A stretch of DNA of 64,000 nucleotides from CALIKS01 sp964440295. GTDB lineage: Archaea; Thermoproteota; Nitrososphaeria_A; Caldarchaeales; Calditenuaceae. Positions 58,294 through 64,000 of the stretch are shown here, piece after piece. How positions within the stretch are numbered: the first letter of the stretch is position 1; each line of letters opens with the position of its first letter. A program made the position numbers and the translations under genes. The notes beneath the pieces are model-generated. The model was given only the letters and a program-made list of their open reading frames with translations, made no database searches and had not been told where the DNA came from. Location: contig CAYTRT010000001.1 of NCBI GenBank assembly GCA_964440295.1, forward strand, positions 1-64,000, written 5' to 3'.

Positions 58294-58305
58294 GTGTGCG
58301 TGTTT

Positions 58306-59136
58306 ATGTTCGATTTCAAGAAAATCATAGCGAGTGCGCTCAGTAGTGCCAGAAAGACCTATCTAACACTTGCTAAGAAGGGAGAGGTAAGCATTGAGAG
58401 AGGTGTAGGAGCTTTCGGAGACGTGTCAACGATAGGCGATGTTGCATGCGAGGAAAAAATAGTAGAAATTATTACTACACAGATGGACGATGTGTCGATT
58501 GTAACGGAGGAGAGAGGTATAATTGGTGATATTCAAAACAGCAAGTACATAGTTTTGATTGACCCGATCGACGGAAGCACAAACATGAAGAGAGGATTGA
58601 GATTCTTCTCCTCAGGTATAGCCATATTTGAGGGGCCAAGATACGAGGACTTAGTAGCGGCAGGAGTGATAGATATTCCGGGTGGGCAGCTCTTTCTCGC
58701 TGACAGAAAAGGAGTTTACATAGAAGATGGTTCCGCATCACATAGTATACCCAAGAAGCTGGATAGTGCTGTGATTTCTTTGGATTTTAGGCCTCTAAAA
58801 AGAGGAGGAGAGGCCGCTACAAGGTTTTTAAAACTATGCCAGAAGACCAGGTATGTAAGGAATCTCGGTTCATCACTTCTCGAGATCTGTCAGATCGTGG
58901 CCGGTAAAATCGATGCATTTGTATGCTTATCCCCCGAGCTCAGACTATTTGATTTGATCCCTGCGTTGTTTATTCTTGAAAAAGCAGGAGGTTGCTGGCT
59001 AATGGATAAGCATAGACTCGAGTTGACAGAAACAATGATCAAAGACAGATATGCTGTAATTGCAGCTTCAAATAACTCCTTACTCGAAGAAATAGTGAAT
59101 GTGACATCCTTAAACTGGTCTCTCAAATATGAATGA
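58306..59136 (+). CDS. Inositol monophosphatase/FBPase family phosphatase
   Basis: A 276-residue Li-sensitive-type phosphatase. Metal motifs: IVTEERG (Glu), LIDPIDGSTNMKRGL (DPIDGST), and the C-terminal metal-binding LSPELRLFDLIPALFILEKAGG, which corresponds to the W-D-x-A site but with L-F-D. Archaeal members hydrolyse inositol-1-phosphate and fructose-1,6-bisphosphate (FBPase type IV). ATG at 58306 is used; GTG at 58294, 4 codons upstream, is also in frame. Confidence 0.9.
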   Translation: MFDFKKIIASALSSARKTYLTLAKKGEVSIERGVGAFGDVSTIGDVACEEKIVEIITTQMDDVSIVTEERGIIGDIQNSKYIVLIDPIDGSTNMKRGLRFFSSGIAIFEGPRYEDLVAAGVIDIPGGQLFLADRKGVYIEDGSASHSIPKKLDSAVISLDFRPLKRGGEAATRFLKLCQKTRYVRNLGSSLLEICQIVAGKIDAFVCLSPELRLFDLIPALFILEKAGGCWLMDKHRLELTETMIKDRYAVIAASNNSLLEEIVNVTSLNWSLKYE

Positions 59137-59205
59137 TGATTATGATGAGCAAGATGACAATAAGCAATGTACTGCTATCCGGATGATTTGGAAATTTATA
59201 TCAAA

Positions 59206-60021
59206 TTATTCAACTTTAGATTGTTGTTTTCTATGACTCAGAAATGCCTCAATTCTTTCCTTTGAATCTTTAGTCGCAATCAGCAAGTCAAAGAGAAAAG
59301 ACTCTAACAAACTACTAGAGCTGAATGATGATTCACTTTCTGCACGTATCGCTAACTTGACTGCTTTTAGGGCATGCTGAGGCATTTCTGCTACCCTCAG
59401 TGCGAACTCCTTAACTTCCTCATCAAATCTTTCTGATGGAAATACTTTTGTAAGCAGCCCAATTCTCATTGCCTCGTTGCTGTCTATTTGTTCTCCGAGC
59501 ATTGCTAATTCTTTGGTGCGAGCTACACCGACTGTTTTTAGTAATCTTTGCATCCCTCCACCTGCTGGCAATAGTCCTAAATTAATCTCTGGCAGACCTA
59601 TCTTTGCGTTTTCTGTTGCGAGTCTAAAGTCGCATGCAAGTGCTAATTCGAATCCCCCTCCTAATGCGTATCCCTTTATTGCCGCTATTGTTGGTTTAGG
59701 ATATTCCTCAATCATTGCGGCTAGTCTCGAAAGTCCAATGGTTAATGCGTAACCAGAATAAGTAGTGTCCGATTCTTTTAATAAATTAACGTCTGCGCCT
59801 GCTGAGAATGCTTTATCTCCGCTCCCAGTAAATATCATGACCTTCACGTCCTCTCTTACTTGCAATTCTTTTAACGCATCTTCAATCTCGGAAATCATTT
59901 TCGGAGTGATAGCGTTGAGTCTATGAGGTCTGTTCAGAATGATCCAAGCAATAGGCGATTCAATCTTAATTTTAATCTCTGCATAATCCTTTACACTATT
60001 AGGTGCACATTCTTTACCCAT
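59206..60021 (-). CDS. Enoyl-CoA hydratase/isomerase
   Basis: A 271-residue crotonase-family protein. Oxyanion and active-site segments: KAFSAGADVN, GYALGGGFELALACDF (first catalytic Glu in GGGFELA) and GLPEINLGLLPAGGGMQRLLK (second Glu in LPEI). It hydrates trans-2-enoyl-CoA. The upstream 3-hydroxyacyl-CoA dehydrogenase would use its product, so beta-oxidation or crotonyl-CoA metabolism is likely. Confidence 0.93.
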   Translation of the reverse strand: MGKECAPNSVKDYAEIKIKIESPIAWIILNRPHRLNAITPKMISEIEDALKELQVREDVKVMIFTGSGDKAFSAGADVNLLKESDTTYSGYALTIGLSRLAAMIEEYPKPTIAAIKGYALGGGFELALACDFRLATENAKIGLPEINLGLLPAGGGMQRLLKTVGVARTKELAMLGEQIDSNEAMRIGLLTKVFPSERFDEEVKEFALRVAEMPQHALKAVKLAIRAESESSFSSSSLLESFLFDLLIATKDSKERIEAFLSHRKQQSKVE

Positions 60022-60073
60022 ACGTCTCGCCTCCAGTTAGATATACAGTGGCATTTATGATTTGTCTAGGTAG

Positions 60074-61147
60074 TCACGTGAGAATTAATTCCTTCATCCC
60101 GGCTAATCGACTCTCTTCTATAGACTCGAAAATTCCTTTACTAAAGTTCAGCCCCAGTTTTACAGCCATATCTATCGAATCTTTATCCGCCACGCCAATG
60201 TTTACTAATTCCTGAGCCTCGCTTATTCCAGCGAGCATTATCTTCATTATAAGATTTTCTTTTTCACCATTAACGTGAAGATAAACTTCTCTTTTGCCAT
60301 CCTCAGAATATTCATAAAATCCACGGCGAGCCTTCATTCCTACTCTTCCATCATTTACCATCTTTTCTATCGTTTCTGAGAAGCTAAAAGTCTTATCAAA
60401 TCTGCACAGAATTTTCAATGAGTTAAGTACTACGTCTAGACCAACGAAGTCTGCCAGCTCGAAGAGACCCATAGGAAGCCCATGCCTATACTTAAGTATC
60501 GAGTCAATCTCTATTGGAGTTGCTTCACCCAATTCTACGATGTCTAAAGCGGTGAGAAACATGCTCAGCAATATCCTGTTCACGACGTAGCCTGGAATTT
60601 CCCTTCTCAAGATGAGGGGTACTTTGCCTAGAGTTTTTACGAAATCAACGCAGAAGGTTAAGGTTTCATGCGAAGTGTATTTACCGCCCATTATCTCGAC
60701 TAATTTCATGATTTGGGGAGGATTGAAAAAATGCGTGCCTATTACTCTTGATGGATTATTCAGTCCTTCTTGGAGTTCTGAAATAGGTATCGTGCTAGTA
60801 GTCGTTGAAATTATTGTGTCATCTGAAATTTTTTTCTCAACTAAAGTGTAGAGATCTTTCTTGATTACCACATCTTCAGTTACAGCCTCTATGACGATTG
60901 ATGCCGCTGACATTTCCTCGTTCAAGGATGTAGTGGTTGTGATTCTATCGAGCGTCTTTTCCACTTGCTCATACCTAATGATTCCTTTTCTCATGAATTT
61001 TTGTAGGCTCAGTCTAATTTTGTCCATTGCATTTTCAATTGATGCTTGTCTCCTGCCGTAAAGAATTACTTTGTATCCTGACATAGCTACAGTTTGAGCG
61101 ATTCCATGCCCCATCGTGCCTGTCCCAATAACGCCGACGCACTTCAT
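60074..61147 (-). CDS. 3-hydroxyacyl-CoA dehydrogenase
   Basis: A 357-residue dehydrogenase. NAD site VGVIGTGTMGHGIAQTVAMSGYKV; the E-A-V-TED segment IVIEAVTEDVVIKKDLY; catalytic-site IGTHFFNPPQIMKLVEIM (His of GTHFFNP); and EIPGYVVNRILLSMF. The C-terminal half is duplicated helical, as in 3-hydroxybutyryl-CoA dehydrogenases. ATG at 61147 is preferred over GTG 61150. Same-strand neighbour of the enoyl-CoA hydratase, 52 nt apart, so one operon. Confidence 0.94.
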   Translation of the reverse strand: MKCVGVIGTGTMGHGIAQTVAMSGYKVILYGRRQASIENAMDKIRLSLQKFMRKGIIRYEQVEKTLDRITTTTSLNEEMSAASIVIEAVTEDVVIKKDLYTLVEKKISDDTIISTTTSTIPISELQEGLNNPSRVIGTHFFNPPQIMKLVEIMGGKYTSHETLTFCVDFVKTLGKVPLILRREIPGYVVNRILLSMFLTALDIVELGEATPIEIDSILKYRHGLPMGLFELADFVGLDVVLNSLKILCRFDKTFSFSETIEKMVNDGRVGMKARRGFYEYSEDGKREVYLHVNGEKENLIMKIMLAGISEAQELVNIGVADKDSIDMAVKLGLNFSKGIFESIEESRLAGMKELILT

Positions 61148-61224
61148 CACATACTTAAAATGAACTCTGTCTATTTATTATTGCTACATACAAGTCCTCC
61201 GTATAGGTTGCGTTTAACCTAGGC

Positions 61225-61232
61225 TTTATAAA
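61225..61232 (+). promoter_or_regulatory. TATA box of the TrmB-type regulator gene
   Basis: TTTATAAA on the plus strand; the predicted transcription start near 61254 lies just before the ATG at 61260, so a nearly leaderless message is expected. Confidence 0.5.
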
Positions 61233-61259
61233 TAATTGTTATTTATTGAAATGCAGGGA

Positions 61260-62036
61260 ATGTCGTTAATAATTAGTGATAAACTGGTAAGGGCTTTTCG
61301 CAGGCTCGGTCTCACGGATTATGAGATGAGGGCTTACTTGACACTGTTAGACAGGGGAGAATCGATAGCGAGTGAAATCAGTGAAAAAAGCGACATACCG
61401 GTTTCAAAGATATACGATACCCTCAATTCACTGGCCGATAAGGGATGGGTACTAATTGAAAGAGGCAGGCCTACCAGATATAAGCCACAATCACCTAAAA
61501 TAGCCGCCGAGAACACCAAAAATAAGATAGAGCAGGAACTCACAGAGTACGTAAACATAATCGTACAGGAATTAAACTCGATATACGAGCGTAGAAATGA
61601 AAAAGAAAAACCAGAGTTATGGATCATCAGGGGAGAGGAAAATTTATGGAAACACATAAGAGACGTCATTGGAAGGGCTACTCATCACTTGTCAATAGCT
61701 TTGCCATACATACCTAAAGACATGCAGCTAATCCTCCTCCCCATTGCTTCCCTGATTAAGGAGAGAGGAGGAACAATTCAAGTCCTAGTAGGCGAGGATC
61801 TCGACCACCAATCCATAAAGAAACTATGCGAAGAGATAGAGGTTAGAACCAGAGATATCAGCTTTGGAGGAGGAGTAATCAGTGATTCCTCAGAGGTCGT
61901 CTTAATATTAATGGGTGCTCGTGAAAAAAGACCTACGCTGGGGATTTATTCAGCCCATCTTGGACTTACAAGCCTGGCGAAGGCATATTTTGACATGCTT
62001 TGGGCCACATCTAATCCGGTCAAGTCAGCTAAATAG
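61260..62036 (+). CDS. TrmB-family transcriptional regulator
   Basis: A 258-residue TrmB-type protein. N-terminal winged helix: LVRAFRRLGLTDYEMRAYLTLLDRGESIASEISEKSDIPVSKIYDTLNSLADKGWV, followed by a linker coiled coil (EQELTEYVNIIVQELNSIYE) and a sensor domain (IIRGEENLWKHIRDVIGRATHHLSIALPY). The regulated genes are probably sugar or CoA metabolism genes nearby, but none can be shown. ATG at 61260 is chosen by the TATA spacing; 61251 is in frame. The last 12 nt overlap the convergent DUF72 gene. Confidence 0.9.
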   Translation: MSLIISDKLVRAFRRLGLTDYEMRAYLTLLDRGESIASEISEKSDIPVSKIYDTLNSLADKGWVLIERGRPTRYKPQSPKIAAENTKNKIEQELTEYVNIIVQELNSIYERRNEKEKPELWIIRGEENLWKHIRDVIGRATHHLSIALPYIPKDMQLILLPIASLIKERGGTIQVLVGEDLDHQSIKKLCEEIEVRTRDISFGGGVISDSSEVVLILMGAREKRPTLGIYSAHLGLTSLAKAYFDMLWATSNPVKSAK

Positions 62037-62747
62037 TCTGACAAACCTTTTAGAATCTTCGTACATGTATATGTTATTGAATAAGACATAAACTTCTTCT
62101 GCTTTTATTTCGTTTATCATCTCTTTTAGTTTCTGCAAGTCGTTGTCGGTGTACTTGTATGAATACATGCGTTTTCCAGGCGGACTGCCATGAAGCCTAA
62201 GATATGAAATCCTACCATTAAGTGTATAATAGGGGAGACTGTGAAAGGGATCCGTGACATGTATTAGATCAAACTTCTTACAAATTTTAATTATGCTTTC
62301 TTTTTGCCATCCCCTAGGCTCCAGCCCAATCAGTAATTTTCCTCTGTCTATAGTATCGAAAAATGCCTCTACATTCTTGAGGTTTTCCTCAGTATCCTTG
62401 AAGGTCGGCGGTGTCTGTAGAATAGCTATAGGGGCGGATAATATTTCGCAGATCTGCTTAGTGATTTTCCAGCTTTCATGGACTTCCTCTGTTGGCTTAA
62501 ACTCGCCGTGACCCTTTGTGGGCTTGATGTTTGATTTCTTCCACGTAGGGCTATTCATAGAGTGTGTTATTCCTTGAAATGCCTTCACCGTGAATATAAA
62601 ATCTATAGGAGCAGATTCTCTCCACTTCTTTGCCGTTGATATTCGTGGGACTCTGTAAAATGTAGACTGCAATTCAACAACATTAAATTCTGCTACGTAT
62701 TTTTTCTGAGGAATTGGGAACCCGCAACATCCTACATATAACCTCAA
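62025..62747 (-). CDS. DUF72 family protein
   Basis: A 240-residue DUF72 (YecE-like) TIM-barrel protein. Signatures: LYVGCCGFPIPQKKYVAEFNVVELQSTFYRVP, DFIFTVKAFQGITH, ILQTPPTFKDTEENLKN, LIGLEPRGW and SYLRLHGSPPG. The function is unknown. The start is TTG. It is downstream of the COG1709 regulator by 2 nt. Confidence 0.88.
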   Translation of the reverse strand: MRLYVGCCGFPIPQKKYVAEFNVVELQSTFYRVPRISTAKKWRESAPIDFIFTVKAFQGITHSMNSPTWKKSNIKPTKGHGEFKPTEEVHESWKITKQICEILSAPIAILQTPPTFKDTEENLKNVEAFFDTIDRGKLLIGLEPRGWQKESIIKICKKFDLIHVTDPFHSLPYYTLNGRISYLRLHGSPPGKRMYSYKYTDNDLQKLKEMINEIKAEEVYVLFNNIYMYEDSKRFVRLFS

Positions 62748-62749
62748 TG

Positions 62750-63505
62750 CTACTCGCCTGCCTTTTTTAGGTTGCTTACTATTTTTTCTACTTCAGGACA
62801 CTTAGTAAGTATTAATGGTACCCCGATCGACTCTGCCAGCTCGACTGCGAGTCGATCAACTTCTTTTTCGCTCCGCGGGCCGTGTAAGGCTATGGCTGCA
62901 GGCTTTAAAGGAAAGACCTTAGCAGCAACCATTGGTGACCTGCCAGTAGTTACTCCTGTAAAAACTAGAAGTCTCATTGAATTTGCACCGAAGATATAGG
63001 TGAACTCGTGTGAATCCATGTATCGAATAGCTGTCAGACTGTCAATAACTGTATACCCATAAATGACGCAGTCCGATTTCATGCTACCCCATAAAAATAC
63101 ACCGTCTATCGCTGAGAGTAGATCTATCAATTTACGAGGCACTCTGTACTCTCCAATATCAATTATTGCTTTATGAATAGTTGTTGCGTATCCTGAATAT
63201 TTATGAATATTGAGTCCCCCACGCTCCTCTTCTAGTTCGATTAGGCTTTTGATAAATCGCCTAACGAAGCCAATTCCGGGAGATCTGCGTTTTCCCTTCT
63301 CATAATCGCTCAAAACAGAGGGAGATATTGACATTTTTTTAGCTACCTCGCTCTGCTTCAAGCCGAATAAAACACGCCATTTCTTCATGGTTATTCCGCT
63401 GTTGCTTGATAACGTGATCTCGGCGGCCATCCTATTCATCAAAGACTCTTTCATCGCGTCGTATATTGACTTCTCCTGCTTTTCATCTTTGGAAGCCTGA
63501 GCCAA
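62750..63505 (-). CDS. XRE-type HTH regulator (COG1709-like)
   Basis: A 251-residue archaeal regulator. The HTH is KWRVLFGLKQSEVAKKMSISPSVLSDYEKGKRRSPG (about 42-77), followed by a linker and a C-terminal domain (VFLWGSMKSDCVIYGYTVIDSLTAIRYMDSHEFTYIFGANSMRLLVFTGVTTGRSPMVAAKVFPLKPAAIALHGP) that recalls a small-molecule sensor. The start is TTG at 63505. It directly precedes the DUF72 gene in one transcript. Confidence 0.85.
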   Translation of the reverse strand: MAQASKDEKQEKSIYDAMKESLMNRMAAEITLSSNSGITMKKWRVLFGLKQSEVAKKMSISPSVLSDYEKGKRRSPGIGFVRRFIKSLIELEEERGGLNIHKYSGYATTIHKAIIDIGEYRVPRKLIDLLSAIDGVFLWGSMKSDCVIYGYTVIDSLTAIRYMDSHEFTYIFGANSMRLLVFTGVTTGRSPMVAAKVFPLKPAAIALHGPRSEKEVDRLAVELAESIGVPLILTKCPEVEKIVSNLKKAGE

Positions 63506-63553
63506 CTTTATCGATTTTAATAAAGCTATATGTAATAAAAAGACTTTGTTTTG

Positions 63554-64000
63554 CTAATCCTCTATTGCTTTTATAAGCTTATCAACTCCCTCAATTATTT
63601 GGCTGATTTCAGTGCCTGTTGATATTCTTATGAATTGAGGATAGTCCCCGAAAGCTGAGCCTGGAGCTACTGCGACGCCGTATTTCTCGAGTAGTCTTAA
63701 CGCAAACTCTGAAGAATCATCTTTCATTATTTTAAATCTGGGGAAAACATACATTCCACCACTTGGCTTAACATATTCCGCTCCAACCTTATCTAGTCTT
63801 TGACACACCATCTCGATTCTTTTTTTCATTTCTTCACAATACTTTTTCGGTGTTTCCGAATCTTTCAGTGCCTCAATTGCGGCCATCTGTATGAATTCGG
63901 GTACACAAGTCATGAGTAGCGACTGGATTTTGGCAGCTCTCTCAATTATTTCTCTTCTCGCGACCAAATAGCCAATTCTATACCCAGTCATTCCATAACT
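63554..64000 (-). CDS. Class I/II aminotransferase, N-terminus beyond the window
   Basis: About 148 residues of the C-terminal part of a fold-type I aminotransferase. SYGMTGYRIGYL is the segment that follows the PLP lysine (the lysine itself, 2-3 residues upstream, lies outside the window). The rest matches the small domain: KRIEMVCQRLDKVGAEYVKPSGGMYVFPRF and GVAVAPGSAFGDYPQFIRIST, where the final Arg binds the substrate carboxylate. It is probably an aspartate or aromatic aminotransferase. The gene continues past 64000. Confidence 0.9.
   Translation of the reverse strand, partial: SYGMTGYRIGYLVARREIIERAAKIQSLLMTCVPEFIQMAAIEALKDSETPKKYCEEMKKRIEMVCQRLDKVGAEYVKPSGGMYVFPRFKIMKDDSSEFALRLLEKYGVAVAPGSAFGDYPQFIRISTGTEISQIIEGVDKLIKAIED

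Noticed and set aside
59137..59205. C/D box sRNA in the spacer after the IMPase gene
   Set aside because: TGATGA-like repeats occur, but there is no CTGA D box at suitable spacing.

Overview
The window looks like a scaffold from an archaeon of the TACK lineage, probably a metagenome-assembled genome. Archaeal signs are the thermosome, a Cdc48-type AAA ATPase, RpoN, S4e, RNase P protein Rpp29/Rnp1, DUF61 and DUF447 proteins, COG1709 and TrmB regulators, an ATP-dependent ligase, F420- and methanopterin-related genes, and many TTG/GTG starts behind TATA boxes. An ESCRT-III (CdvB-type) gene, an RPA-like protein, a PolB2-type polymerase and two AdoMetDC-fold genes (one probably an arginine decarboxylase) point to TACK. 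I cannot fix the order; K/E-rich proteins would fit a thermophile. Five runs of exactly 100 N (3530, 7489, 19271, 25547, 57614) are scaffold gaps of nominal length: RtcB and glutamine synthetase are each missing more coding sequence than 100 bases could hold.

Layout. 1-5100: tRNA-Lys(UUU), Rieske protein, thermosome, endonuclease IV, a gamma-glutamylcyclotransferase-like protein and beta-RFAP synthase. 5100-10050: DNA ligase with a coupled hypothetical gene, then a large membrane-anchored surface protein overlapping a signal peptidase. 10-18 kb: DUF447, a small protein beside a KaiC-like ATPase, then a minus-strand operon gcvPA-gcvPB-gcvT-RPA, with tpiA divergent from it. 18-26 kb: glutamine synthetase, a two-gene SufC/SufB-like (SMS) module, the rps9-rpoN-eno-rps2 operon, DUF61 and rtcB. 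26-36 kb: a large SF2 helicase with a novel C-terminal half, a methyltransferase, a degenerate MobA-like protein, CdvB, Nudix, speD-speE and Cdc48. 36-42 kb: F420:NADP reductase, phosphohexomutase, a DedA protein, an Nnr-like protein, a presenilin-like protease, and a Trm112-like zinc protein coupled to an FAD-type protein.

42-50 kb: rps14 stands alone, followed by an LLM F420 oxidoreductase and a coupled pair (small helical protein plus PolB2 with an altered catalytic motif C). These sit next to a ribosomal block rpl22-rps3-rpl29-rnp1-rps17-rpl14-rpl24-rps4e-rpl5, which lacks its usual upstream and downstream neighbours. 50-57 kb: a ferritin-like/VIT1 fusion, an AbrB-PhoU regulator, an FNR-type flavoprotein beside a GltD-like enzyme, moaC, a metallo-beta-lactamase protein, dCTP deaminase and the arginine decarboxylase candidate. 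57-64 kb: an AT-rich stretch with a 55-nt exact duplication flanking a gap, a Lys-rich small protein, an IMPase-family phosphatase, enoyl-CoA hydratase, 3-hydroxyacyl-CoA dehydrogenase, TrmB and COG1709 regulators, DUF72 and a truncated aminotransferase.

The window is mostly core information processing and central metabolism. I see no prophage, insertion sequence or CRISPR array. The most interesting parts are the PolB2 pair, the two-gene SUF module, the helicase with a DDFD motif II, the presenilin-like protease, and several family members with eroded active sites.
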